In this document: piece by piece, positions 26,297 to 34,041 of the stretch | Numbering within the stretch: position 1 is the stretch's first letter | Layout: every line of letters starts with the position of its first letter | DNA from: an uncultured Bacteroidales bacterium | GTDB taxonomy: Bacteria; Bacteroidota; Bacteroidia; Bacteroidales; FEN-979 | Assembly: GCA_903828645.1 (NCBI GenBank) | Contig: CAIKNA010000052.1 | Coordinates: 1 to 35,337 of the forward strand | Direction of reading: 5' to 3' | DNA length: 35,337 nt | Translations under genes and position numbers: made by a program | Notes under the pieces: generated by a model | Told to the model about the DNA's origin: nothing | The model's database searches: none | What the model saw: the letters and a program-made list of their open reading frames with translations, nothing else

Positions 26297-27544
26297 TTAT
26301 TTGAAAAGAGGCAGGATCAGCAATGTGAGCGATAATCCGGTGAGGATGAAAACAGTACCCCACCCGATGATGTTCTGAATGGCCTTGTTCGTGTAATTCC
26401 CCATGATCTTTTTATTGTTTACCAGCAGGATCATGCAAACCAGCACCACCGGCAGCAGGACCCCGTTGATGATCTGCGTCCAGAGGGTGATGGCAATCAG
26501 CGGAGCATTCGGGATGAGGATGATGATCACACCGAGGATGATGATCCCGGTATAAAGGATGTAAAACTCAGGAGCCTCCTCCCATTTTTTATCGATTCCG
26601 GCTTCAAAACCAAATGCTTCGCAAACGTAAAAAGCGGTGGCCAGCGGAAGGATCGTCGCTGAAAATATAGAGGCAATGAACAGCCCGAATGCAAAAACAT
26701 TCGAGGAGAGGGCACCGGCCAGCGGTTCGAGCGCCATGGCGGCATCCTTGGCTTCGTTGATCACGATCCCCTTCACATGGAGCGTTGATGCGCAGGCAAC
26801 GATGATGAAAAATGCGACAACCACCGTAGCGGTACAGCCAACGACAATATCGATGAGGGTATATTTATAATCCCTGATTTTGAGACCTTTTTCGATTACC
26901 GACGACTGCATGTAAAATTGCATCCATGGCGCGATGGTGGTCCCGATGATGCCGATGATAACCATCAGCGACTGTTCGTTGAAATCCATTTGAGGGCGGA
27001 CAAGCGAATGGCCAATCGCCTTCCAGTCGGGTTTTCCCATCAAAGCAGAAACGACATACATAAGCAGTGAAACGCTGAATATCAAAAAGATGCGTTCAGC
27101 CAGCTTGTAATTGCCCTTTACCACCAGGATCCATATCATGAACCCGACAAGGGGGACCGAAATATATTTGCTCACACTGAACACCTCCATGCTCCCGGCA
27201 ACCCCGGCGAATTCGGTGGTGGTGTTGCCAATGTCGGCCAGCAACAAACCGATAAAAATAAAGAAGGTGACTTTCACCCCGGCATTTTCGCGGATCAGGT
27301 CGGCAAGCCCTTTCCCGGTCACGATTCCCATCCTGGCATTCATCTCCTGGATCACGACCAAAACGATGAACGAAGGAATGAGCGTCCATAAAAGTTTATA
27401 CCCATAGAGCGCGCCGGCAACCGAATAAGTTGTAATTCCGCCGGCATCATTGTCAACGCTGCCTGTGATGATCCCCGGACCAAGAATGGCGAGGAAGAAC
27501 GCAATATTTTTCCAGATTGATTTACGCCTGCTGGATATAGCCAT
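26297..27544 (-). CDS. NRAMP-fold transporter with altered metal site (NRMT-like, probable Mg2+)
   Basis: A 415-residue inner-membrane transporter of the SLC11/NRAMP fold with about 11 TM segments (LGPGIITGSVDNDAGGITTY is TM1). In classical manganese/iron members, TM1 carries DPGN and TM6 carries MPHN. Aligning on the following GYKLLW, this protein has DAGG (33-36) at TM1. At TM6 it has IAPWMQFYMQSS, so Ala205 and Trp207 replace the metal-coordinating Met and the His. Loss of the soft Met ligand is the hallmark reported for NRAMP-related magnesium transporters (NRMTs), so Mg2+ transport is my inference. It is the second gene of an operon: its ATG lies 19 bp after the stop of a PRC/MgtE_N/CBS protein gene, a probable regulatory subunit. 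Confidence 0.9.
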   Translation of the reverse strand: MAISSRRKSIWKNIAFFLAILGPGIITGSVDNDAGGITTYSVAGALYGYKLLWTLIPSFIVLVVIQEMNARMGIVTGKGLADLIRENAGVKVTFFIFIGLLLADIGNTTTEFAGVAGSMEVFSVSKYISVPLVGFMIWILVVKGNYKLAERIFLIFSVSLLMYVVSALMGKPDWKAIGHSLVRPQMDFNEQSLMVIIGIIGTTIAPWMQFYMQSSVIEKGLKIRDYKYTLIDIVVGCTATVVVAFFIIVACASTLHVKGIVINEAKDAAMALEPLAGALSSNVFAFGLFIASIFSATILPLATAFYVCEAFGFEAGIDKKWEEAPEFYILYTGIIILGVIIILIPNAPLIAITLWTQIINGVLLPVVLVCMILLVNNKKIMGNYTNKAIQNIIGWGTVFILTGLSLTLLILPLFK

Positions 27545-27563
27545 ACCGTAACCCTTTCCTGTT

Positions 27564-28838
27564 TTACCTGGTCTTTCTTCTGCTTAACAAGTCGTCAACA
27601 ATGTCTTCCACAACCACCACCCCTTCCATCTGCCGGTCCTTATTGATCACAGGAACAACGAGCAGGTTGTATTTGGAAACGAGTTCGGCCAGCGAATCAA
27701 CATTGTCGTCATCGAAAACGCTTACCGGGTTTTTCTTCATAACCTCCTTCAATGGCTTCGCCGGATCGGCTATGACGAGTTCCCCGAGTGAAATAGCGGA
27801 AAGGAAGCGTTCATGTTTGTCGATCACGATGATGGAATAAATATGGGCCGGTTCGGGCTGCTGCCTCCTGATTTCATCCAGCGTTGCAGCCACGGTGAGG
27901 TTCTCGTCAAAAGTATAATAGTCGGTCGACATAAGCGATCCAACGTGCTTATCACGGTATTCAAGCAACTCCCGTACCTCTTCCGACGACTCTTTCTCCA
28001 TCTCTTCGAGGAGTTTTTCTGCCTTGTCATCACCAAGCACATCGAGAAGGTCGGCCACCTCGTCGGCAGGCATTTTTTCGAGCACATCGGCAACTTTCTC
28101 CACCGGGAGGCTCTCCACAATGTGGATCTGGGCGTGGGGTTCGAGCTCTTCAAGCACGTCGGCAGCCTTTTCCTCATCCAGTGAGGCGAATACGTATGTG
28201 CGCGATGCCTTGTCGAGATCTTCGATGATATCGGCCAGATCGGATGGATGCAGGGTGTTGAGCCTGGAAAGGGATTTGGAGAGTTTGATGCTGGCATTGG
28301 TGAAATCTACCGCTTCAATATCATCCCACAGGATGAATTTCCCGGGTATGTCGATGCTGAACGGGTCGAGCATCGACTGGATCGGCCTGCCGATCCCGAT
28401 TCGCCGGAGCAACCCGTCGATTCCCACATCCACGGCAATGGCATAGGTGCCCGACGGAATCATCACAAGCCGGATATCATTCACCCGCACCAGTTTCCGT
28501 CCGTTGATGTCAACGATTTGCTTGTCCTGGATATTTTCGGCCAGCCACAGGCAATTTGAAAAAGATTCGGGGGAGATATCCCTTGCTTCACCACAGGTGA
28601 TCCTGAGCTTGCGTTTGAATTTTTTTATCTCGAAGGATGAAAAATCAAGGATCCTGTATTCATTCCCCTTCTTTACCTTGATGGCCACCACACGCGGGCG
28701 CACCGGTTCGGCCTCCATCCCCGGCAGGGAACTCTGGTCGATCAGAAAATCCCTGATCTTCCCAAGGACAGTTCCATCTTCGGAAATATATTTATTCCCA
28801 AGAATCTGGCTTAAATAGAAGGTAATCTGAGATGTCAT
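27564..28838 (-). CDS. PRC-barrel/MgtE_N/CBS soluble protein (magnesium-sensor-like)
   Basis: A 424-residue soluble protein with no TM segment. Residues ~8-75 and ~100-180 look like two PRC-barrel halves (GNKYISEDGTVLGKIRDFLID; LVRVNDIRLVMIPSGTYAIAVDVGIDG). Residues ~193-300 match the MgtE N-terminal superhelical domain (LHPSDLADIIEDLD, ADVLEELEP, KVADVLEKMPADEVADLLDVLG, EEVRELLEYRDKHVGSLMS). Residues ~301-424 are a CBS pair (TVAATLDEIRRQQ, LLVVPVINKD, GVVVVEDIVDDL). In MgtE, N plus CBS form the cytosolic Mg2+ sensor that gates the channel; here the channel domain is absent and an NRAMP-fold transporter gene follows directly. I infer a trans-acting regulator of that transporter. An AAGGAGG site precedes the ATG. 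Confidence 0.9.
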   Translation of the reverse strand: MTSQITFYLSQILGNKYISEDGTVLGKIRDFLIDQSSLPGMEAEPVRPRVVAIKVKKGNEYRILDFSSFEIKKFKRKLRITCGEARDISPESFSNCLWLAENIQDKQIVDINGRKLVRVNDIRLVMIPSGTYAIAVDVGIDGLLRRIGIGRPIQSMLDPFSIDIPGKFILWDDIEAVDFTNASIKLSKSLSRLNTLHPSDLADIIEDLDKASRTYVFASLDEEKAADVLEELEPHAQIHIVESLPVEKVADVLEKMPADEVADLLDVLGDDKAEKLLEEMEKESSEEVRELLEYRDKHVGSLMSTDYYTFDENLTVAATLDEIRRQQPEPAHIYSIIVIDKHERFLSAISLGELVIADPAKPLKEVMKKNPVSVFDDDNVDSLAELVSKYNLLVVPVINKDRQMEGVVVVEDIVDDLLSRRKTR

Positions 28839-28843
28839 ATTCG

Positions 28844-28850
28844 CCTCCTT
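28844..28850 (-). promoter_or_regulatory. Strong Shine-Dalgarno (AAGGAGG)
   Basis: The minus strand reads AAGGAGG, 5 nt before the ATG at 28838. This is an unusually strong site for Bacteroidota and fixes the start of the MgtE_N/CBS gene. Confidence 0.8.
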
Positions 28851-28986
28851 CTTTTGTTATCCTCTGCAAAGAAGGGCGAATCACCATGATTAAAATCAGG
28901 ATGGAACCCTACCGGTACAGGGGTGAATTGATCTGATTGCTTCGCGCAGGTCCGTCGTCCATTTGATTGTTGAAAAAATTGCGTTG

Positions 28987-28994
28987 CAAAGATA
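28987..28994 (-). promoter_or_regulatory. Candidate promoter of the NRAMP/MgtE_N operon
   Basis: The minus strand reads TATCTTTG then CAACG, matching TAnnTTTG. It lies about 150 bp upstream of the ATG at 28838, implying a leader of about 140 nt, possibly a site for metal-responsive control. It faces away from the plus-strand element at 29008. Confidence 0.45.
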
Positions 28995-29007
28995 GTTCAA
29001 ACTTCCT

Positions 29008-29015
29008 TACTTTTG
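29008..29015 (+). promoter_or_regulatory. Promoter of the threonine dehydrogenase gene
   Basis: TACTTTTG matches TAnnTTTG, with a TTG at 28984-28986 (21-bp spacing). It lies 20 bp upstream of the ATG at 29036, which rules out the in-frame TTG at 28967 as start. Confidence 0.55.
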
Positions 29016-29035
29016 CTAAAATTAAACTCCCGGTT

Positions 29036-29986
29036 ATGACAGAAAAAATACTCGTTATCGGATGTTCCGGACAGATCGGCTCGGAACTCACACTCGAACT
29101 GCGCAAAATTTACGGCGAATCAAAGGTAATTGCAACCGATATCCGCCCTGCCCCTCCTGAAGTTGCCGGAACAGGCCCGTTTGAAATCCTGGATGTACTT
29201 GATGCTTCCAAACTCCACCTGATCCTTGAACACGAAAAAATCACCCAGGTCTACCATCTTGCGGCAATTCTTTCGGGGAATGCTGAAAAACGGCCACTCG
29301 CGTCGTGGGACATCAACATGCGCAGCCTGATGAATGTGCTCGAACTGGCCCGCGAACTGAAAATCCCGAAGATCTTCTGGCCCTCCTCCATTGCGGTATT
29401 CGGCCCCTCCACCCCGCGCTTGGATACCCCGCAATACACCATCATGGAACCCAATACGGTTTATGGCATAAGCAAGCTGGCAGGTGAACGATGGATTGAG
29501 TATTACTTCAACAAATACGGCGTGGATACCCGCAGCCTGCGCTACCCCGGGTTGATCAGTTATAAAACCGAAGCCGGCGGCGGAACCACCGATTACGCTG
29601 TCGAAATTTTCTATGAAGCCGTCAGGCACAAGAAATACGAGTGCTTCCTGGGGCCGGAATCAGCCCTCCCGATGATGTTCATGCCCGATGCCATCCGTGC
29701 TACCATCGAGGTGATGCAGGCCGATGCTGCCAAACTGACCCTGCGCTCGAGTTACAATGTTGCAGGCATTTGCTTCACCCCGCAAATTCTGGCCGCGGAG
29801 ATTAAAAAACACATCCCTGAATTCGAGATCACCTACAAACCCGACTTCCGCCAGGCCATCGCCGATTCCTGGCCGGCATGTATCAACGATGAAGTTGCCA
29901 GGAAAGACTGGGGTCTCCACTATGATTACGACCTGGCTAAAATGACGGAGGTGATGCTTGCAGAGGTTGCCAGGAAACTTGCATAA
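29036..29986 (+). CDS. NAD-dependent L-threonine 3-dehydrogenase, SDR type
   Basis: A 316-residue cytoplasmic dehydrogenase of the extended SDR family. The Rossmann motif GCSGQIG (9-15) binds NAD. The catalytic residues are Ser117/118 in WPSSIAVFG and Tyr143/Lys147 in YGISK. GGGTTDYAVEIFY (181-193) and RYPGLISYK are signature stretches of SDR-type threonine 3-dehydrogenases described in Flavobacterium and Cupriavidus, which oxidise L-threonine to 2-amino-3-oxobutyrate for conversion to glycine and acetyl-CoA. The usual partner, glycine C-acetyltransferase (kbl), is not in the window. The start at 29036 was chosen because the promoter element at 29008-29015 lies downstream of the alternative TTG. 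It is followed 11 bp later by the DUF2235 gene, probably in one transcript. Confidence 0.88.
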   Translation: MTEKILVIGCSGQIGSELTLELRKIYGESKVIATDIRPAPPEVAGTGPFEILDVLDASKLHLILEHEKITQVYHLAAILSGNAEKRPLASWDINMRSLMNVLELARELKIPKIFWPSSIAVFGPSTPRLDTPQYTIMEPNTVYGISKLAGERWIEYYFNKYGVDTRSLRYPGLISYKTEAGGGTTDYAVEIFYEAVRHKKYECFLGPESALPMMFMPDAIRATIEVMQADAAKLTLRSSYNVAGICFTPQILAAEIKKHIPEFEITYKPDFRQAIADSWPACINDEVARKDWGLHYDYDLAKMTEVMLAEVARKLA

Positions 29987-29997
29987 ACCCAAAATCC

Positions 29998-31035
29998 ATG
30001 AAAAGAATAGCGATCTTTTGCGACGGAACCTGGAATACCCCTGATAAACAGGAAGACGGAAAACGATGCCAGACCAATGTCGTTAAAATGGCCAACGCGC
30101 TGAGCACCCGGTCGGCCGACGGTACCGTTCAAAAACTCTATTACGAGATCGGAATCGGCGCCGAAGGAAGCCCGCTGAAAAAAGTCTATGATGGCGCCAC
30201 CGGCACCGGAATTTCAGCAAACATTCTCCAGGCCTACGCGTTCATCATGAACAATTTCGAGATCGGCGACGAACTCTTTTTGTTCGGGTTCAGCCGTGGA
30301 GCCTTTACTGTTCGAAGTCTGTCGGGACTGATCAGGAACTCGGGAATCCTGGATATAAGAAATGCGGATAAAATCGGGAAGGCATACGAATTATATCGTT
30401 CGCGGCATCCGACCTACCATCCCAAATCGGAGGAAGCAACCCTCTTCAGGAAGACCTTTGCTGTGGAAGAGTCGACAAAAATAAAATTCATTGGGGTCTG
30501 GGATACAGTAGGAGCATTGGGAAACCCGCTTTTTCTCCATGGAATTACCAGCGGCCGCAATGAGTTTCACGACACGGATCTCTCCTCGAAAATTGAAAAC
30601 GCCTTTCACGCGCTTGCCATCGATGAGAAAAGATCAAATTTCAAAGCCGCATTGTGGCACCAGCAGCCCGGTGTTACGGGTCAGACGCTCGAACAGGTCT
30701 GGTTTGCAGGGGTCCACTCCGATGTAGGCGGCGGATATGCTGAAACCGCCTTGTCAGATATCCCTTTGCAATGGATGCTTGAAAAAGCCAGGAGTTGCAA
30801 CCTCAGTTTTGAGCCGCTGGAACTCCACCCCGATCCCATGGGACTGAAACATGAATCGATGACCTGGTATTACAAACTGAACGGGACTTACCACCGTCCG
30901 GTCAGCATAAACATACCCGGCAAAGGTGATACCAATGAGCAGTTGCACGCGTCGGTGGTGGAAAGATATCAAAAAGACCCGAGCTACAGGCCCGAAAACC
31001 TGGCCCGCTATTTTCCGGCTGCCGAAAAACAATAG
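29998..31035 (+). CDS. DUF2235 alpha/beta-hydrolase (Tle1-like)
   Basis: A 345-residue cytoplasmic-looking protein (no signal peptide) of the DUF2235 family, whose members include the type VI secretion phospholipase effector Tle1. The start MKRIAIFCDGTWNTP is the family's opening signature. The nucleophile elbow is GFSRGAF (Ser99), with likely partners Asp169 in VWDTVGALG and His240 in HSDVGGGY, so a Ser-Asp-His triad seems intact. The C-terminus lacks the membrane-inserting extension of large Tle1 proteins. No VgrG, PAAR, adaptor or immunity gene is nearby, so an effector role is not supported here; a housekeeping esterase is equally possible. Its last 28 bp overlap the 3' end of the opposing beta-propeller gene. 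Confidence 0.9.
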   Translation: MKRIAIFCDGTWNTPDKQEDGKRCQTNVVKMANALSTRSADGTVQKLYYEIGIGAEGSPLKKVYDGATGTGISANILQAYAFIMNNFEIGDELFLFGFSRGAFTVRSLSGLIRNSGILDIRNADKIGKAYELYRSRHPTYHPKSEEATLFRKTFAVEESTKIKFIGVWDTVGALGNPLFLHGITSGRNEFHDTDLSSKIENAFHALAIDEKRSNFKAALWHQQPGVTGQTLEQVWFAGVHSDVGGGYAETALSDIPLQWMLEKARSCNLSFEPLELHPDPMGLKHESMTWYYKLNGTYHRPVSINIPGKGDTNEQLHASVVERYQKDPSYRPENLARYFPAAEKQ

Positions 31036-32240
31036 ATCCACCCGTCGTACCCGGCCACTACCAGGCGGCCCCCGGCCAAGGCGGGAGTTCCGAATATTCC
31101 TCCTAGTTTTTCATACATCCCTACCAGTTGAACGGGTGTAGAGATCAGTTTGCCAATGTCATCGCGGAAGGTATCATCCGGGTTCAGCCATTTAAGGTGG
31201 TTGGCCTTGTAGCCATCGAGTTCAATGGTCCACAGGATTTTGCCGGACGAGAGGTCTACGCCGTGAACCTTTCCGGCCAGTGTTCCGAAATAACCGACCT
31301 TTTTGCCGATGGCACATCCACCGAAGATGTTGAAACCCGCTTCGGTCTTCCACTCCTCCTTGCCATTGCGAATGTTCAGGGCAAACAGCTGCCGGTCGTC
31401 GGAAGTGCCGACATAAATAACCGAATCGTTCAGTGTAACGGGCAGTGCCCAGCCTTCGGGGAATTGTTTCATCCAGTCGCAATGACCGCCCATCATATCC
31501 ACTGCGTATAAGTTATAATCCCGGGATCCTGCGAAGACCATCCCCCCTGCAACAACCGGGTTTCCCATCACCTCACCCTTCGGGAAATAGCTGTTCCCGG
31601 TTGTCTTGAACTTCCACACCAGGTTCCCTGTGCGGGTGTCGAGCGAATAGAGATTCCCGTCAAACGAACCCGCGTAAACCCTTCCCCGGCTGATCACCGG
31701 TTTTGTATGCACCACGTCGCCGGTCTGATACTTCCATTTCATAAATCCGTCGTTGATCGAAACGGCAAAAATGTATCCGCCCGAACCGAAATAAATGGTC
31801 GTATCCTCAATCACAGGTGTGGATTGGAAATAATCGGCATAATCGTTCTGGCGTTCGCCCATAAAACCGTTGAGGGTGCGGAAATAGCCGTAAACACGCC
31901 CCGAGTCCTGGTCCATGGTATAAAGAATCCCTTCACCACTCAGCAGGAAGAGATATTTGTAGGCAAGGCAAACCGACGACCGCAGCGGCGCCCCGGTAAG
32001 GTGTTTCCATTTTACTTTGCCGGTGACCAGGTCAATTGCATACAGGGTGCTGTCGAGGCTGGAAACGAACACCGTGCTGTCGCCGATCACCGGGGCGCCC
32101 ACCACCGGGCCGTTCGTTTTAAATTTCCATAACAGGGAAGGCTTTGCTTCGAGATCGCCCGGCTGGTTTGAAGGTTTTACCGCCTGGCTGAAACCCTGGC
32201 TGAAGAACAACATCATCAATATCAACAACTTTGATTTCAT
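31008..32240 (-). CDS. Exported PQQ-type beta-propeller protein
   Basis: A 410-residue protein. MKSKLLILMMLFFSQGFSQ is a signal peptide, followed by a WD/PQQ-like propeller of about seven blades, recognisable by repeats such as LYAIDLVTGKVKWKHLTG, LYSLDTRTGNLVWKFKTTG, LFALNIRNGKEEWKTEAG and VHGVDLSSGKILWTIELDG. The tryptophan-docking pattern resembles BamB and quinoprotein propellers, but I see no quinoprotein dehydrogenase active-site cysteines, so cofactor binding is doubtful. It lacks a lipobox and a T9SS tail, which suggests a periplasmic location. The start at 32240 (M8 of a longer frame) is chosen because the promoter element at 32259-32266 would cover the upstream initiator. It converges with, and overlaps by 28 bp, the DUF2235 gene. 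Confidence 0.87.
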   Translation of the reverse strand: MKSKLLILMMLFFSQGFSQAVKPSNQPGDLEAKPSLLWKFKTNGPVVGAPVIGDSTVFVSSLDSTLYAIDLVTGKVKWKHLTGAPLRSSVCLAYKYLFLLSGEGILYTMDQDSGRVYGYFRTLNGFMGERQNDYADYFQSTPVIEDTTIYFGSGGYIFAVSINDGFMKWKYQTGDVVHTKPVISRGRVYAGSFDGNLYSLDTRTGNLVWKFKTTGNSYFPKGEVMGNPVVAGGMVFAGSRDYNLYAVDMMGGHCDWMKQFPEGWALPVTLNDSVIYVGTSDDRQLFALNIRNGKEEWKTEAGFNIFGGCAIGKKVGYFGTLAGKVHGVDLSSGKILWTIELDGYKANHLKWLNPDDTFRDDIGKLISTPVQLVGMYEKLGGIFGTPALAGGRLVVAGYDGWIYCFSAAGK

Positions 32241-32258
32241 AGGTGTGTTTGTTTGAGA

Positions 32259-32288
32259 CAAAGGTACAATTATTCAAAAAGCAGACAA
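32259..32288 (-). promoter_or_regulatory. Promoter of the beta-propeller gene
   Basis: On the minus strand, TTG (complement of 32286-32288), 19 bp, then TACCTTTG (complement of 32259-32266) gives the exact Bacteroidota TTG-N19-TAnnTTTG layout, 18 bp upstream of the ATG at 32240. Confidence 0.7.
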
Positions 32289-32297
32289 GCAAACAGG

Positions 32298-32837
32298 TTA
32301 TCCAGACATCCTGACAAGTTCGAGGATGGTTTTCCAGTTTCGGGTAGTGGCCTCAACTTTCAGTTTCTTCTCGAAAAAGGTGTTGCTCAGCTTCGTATTG
32401 CCGTAACCGCCGGGACAAAAGAGATAAACGGCTTTGCCTGCGAGGTAAAATTCATCGGGTAAATATTCCTCCTTCCCGATACCATCAATAAGTTTCCCGT
32501 CAGGTTCTTCAGACAAAAATGTGACATGAAGTTTTGCAACATCTTCCTGCCTTTGATTGAGGAACCGGTTATTCTCTGAAATGATCCTCAGTTCGTCTGC
32601 CCTGATTACCAACACCGGCACCCCGAAACCAAATGTTTCCATAATCCCCTCCGAAATAATTTTGTTCATCCTTTCCGGGTTTCCGGGTTCACATTCAAAC
32701 ACAACATTCCCGCTCTGGATATAGGTCAGGACATTGCTGAAGCCAAGACTAACGAACATCTCCTGCAAGAGCTTCATCTTGATCAGCTTATGTCCGCTTA
32801 CGTTGATTCCCCGCAGGATTGAAATGTATTTTTCCAT
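32298..32837 (-). CDS. DUF1697 family protein
   Basis: A 179-residue cytoplasmic protein matching DUF1697. The opening EKYISILRGINVSGHKLIKM, the middle YIQSGNVVFE, and the C-terminal NTKLSNTFFEKKLKVEATTRNWKT are all family signatures. The function is unknown for the family; some members resemble small nucleic-acid or ferredoxin-fold proteins, but no activity is established to my knowledge. I chose the ATG at 32837 over an in-frame TTG at 32846. It stands between the beta-propeller gene, whose promoter lies just beyond its stop, and the YidC-like gene, 75 bp upstream on the same strand. Confidence 0.88.
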   Translation of the reverse strand: MEKYISILRGINVSGHKLIKMKLLQEMFVSLGFSNVLTYIQSGNVVFECEPGNPERMNKIISEGIMETFGFGVPVLVIRADELRIISENNRFLNQRQEDVAKLHVTFLSEEPDGKLIDGIGKEEYLPDEFYLAGKAVYLFCPGGYGNTKLSNTFFEKKLKVEATTRNWKTILELVRMSG

Positions 32838-32912
32838 ATTCTTCAATTTACTTTACCGGCATTGTTGTATAACTTCCGTTTTCGGAATCCCCACCGAAAT
32901 CAATTATCCGGC

Positions 32913-33710
32913 TCATTGGTTTGGGCTTTGGTTCAGCATGATCCGGTACTGGACGATATGAAAAATATTTGCAAAGGTCCAGTAGAGGACCATCCCTGAC
33001 GGGAAGGAATAAAATAACAGGAAAAACATCAGTGTCATTGCGACAAGAAAAAAATTCTGCAGCCCCTGTTCTTTCTTTTCTGCCGTTGGAGCCGGTGCCA
33101 GTTTGAATGACAGAAGGGTGAAAAATGACATGAGGACGGGTAGCAGGTTGAAATAATTTCCCAGCAACGGGATGTTGAATCCGAAAGGAAACAGGTTGTC
33201 GGGCAGAGCCAGTGAATGGATCCATAAAAAACCGGCATCGCGTAATTCAATGGCTTCTCCCAGCACATGAAAAAGTGCTACCAGGATGGGAAGCTGGATA
33301 AGCACGATTCCCAGGGGTTTCAGCCCGGCAAACGGGCTTACCTGGTGCTTTTTATACAACTGCAGAATTCTTTCACTCTGCTCTCCGCCTTTATAGGTCC
33401 GCTTGATTTGCTGAAGTTCAGGCGACATTTGCTTTTGAGCTTCGACAAACCGCTTTTGACTGGCCATCGCCAGTTTTGATAGCGGGTACAAAGCTATTCG
33501 TACGATCAATGCCAGCAAAATGATGGACAAACCCCAGCTTGGAACGATAAAATGAATGGAGGTAAGCAGAAAAAGCAAGCCAAAACAAATCCATCTCATC
33601 CAGCCCCAGAGTGCTGAAAAAAGCAATGAATTCGAATCAACAGGCCCAGCGGCCGCAAACACCTTGAAATAAAATAAAAAGACCACTGCCAGGAACAGTA
33701 GCCTTTTCAT
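32913..33710 (-). CDS. Short YidC/Oxa1-family membrane insertase
   Basis: A 265-residue inner-membrane insertase homologue. A signal or TM segment (1-20) is followed by the conserved core: ILLALIVRIALYPLSKLAMASQKR (with the groove arginine), a coiled hairpin (QMSPELQQIKRTYKGGEQSERILQLYKKHQVSP), GLKPLGIVLIQLPILVALFHVL, and two C-terminal TMs (MTLMFFLLFYSFPSGMVLYWTFANIFHIVQYRIM). It lacks the large periplasmic domain of Gram-negative YidC and is about half the length of the usual Bacteroidota protein. It is therefore probably a second, specialised copy, like Gram-positive SpoIIIJ/YidC2 forms. The start at 33710 has GGAGG about 10 nt upstream; a GTG at 33755 would overlap the neighbouring small gene. 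Next to it is a tiny membrane protein, a candidate client. Confidence 0.9.
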   Translation of the reverse strand: MKRLLFLAVVFLFYFKVFAAAGPVDSNSLLFSALWGWMRWICFGLLFLLTSIHFIVPSWGLSIILLALIVRIALYPLSKLAMASQKRFVEAQKQMSPELQQIKRTYKGGEQSERILQLYKKHQVSPFAGLKPLGIVLIQLPILVALFHVLGEAIELRDAGFLWIHSLALPDNLFPFGFNIPLLGNYFNLLPVLMSFFTLLSFKLAPAPTAEKKEQGLQNFFLVAMTLMFFLLFYSFPSGMVLYWTFANIFHIVQYRIMLNQSPNQ

Positions 33711-33738
33711 GATGCCTATCCTCCGCTTCCCGGAAGAA

Positions 33739-33969
33739 TCACTTTTTGCTGTCACCTGCCTTTTCTGAAAGATCTGTATTGGTATTTTTTCTGATTCCGA
33801 AAAACTTCAGGATACGGTGCCAGAAGAGTTTAACCGCGATTCCCGCCCCCACCACACTGGCAACAAGCGCCTGTAAAACAATGCTTCCGGTTCCGGGGTC
33901 AATGTAGACCAGGATATGAAACATAGACGACAACAATGGAATTTGCAACAAACACAGTAAGATGTACAT
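33739..33969 (-). CDS. Small membrane protein with IDPGTGS motif
   Basis: A 76-residue protein. A hydrophobic N-terminus (LLCLLQIPLLSSMFHILV) is followed by YIDPGTGSIVLQALVASVVGAGIAVKLFW, in which a conserved-looking DPGTGS turn precedes a second hydrophobic helix. The tail is basic then polar (HRILKFFGIRKNTNTDLSEKAGDSKK) and would face the cytoplasm. Small DPGTGS proteins of this shape occur beside methyltransferase and polysaccharide genes in other bacteria, as far as I recall, with no known function. Start: ATG at 33969; M16 (33924) is a possible shorter start. It is flanked on the same strand by the short YidC and the NoeA-like methyltransferase, which suggests one operon. Confidence 0.72.
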   Translation of the reverse strand: MYILLCLLQIPLLSSMFHILVYIDPGTGSIVLQALVASVVGAGIAVKLFWHRILKFFGIRKNTNTDLSEKAGDSKK

Positions 33970-34041
33970 GATTTAGTTTTTAACCGGATGGGCCATGACA
34001 ACTCTCAAAACCATCATCCAGACAGCAAAATTAAAAATTAT

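Noticed and set aside
29998-31035. Type VI secretion effector locus
   Set aside because: Only the DUF2235 fold supports it; no VgrG, PAAR, Hcp, adaptor or immunity gene is present.
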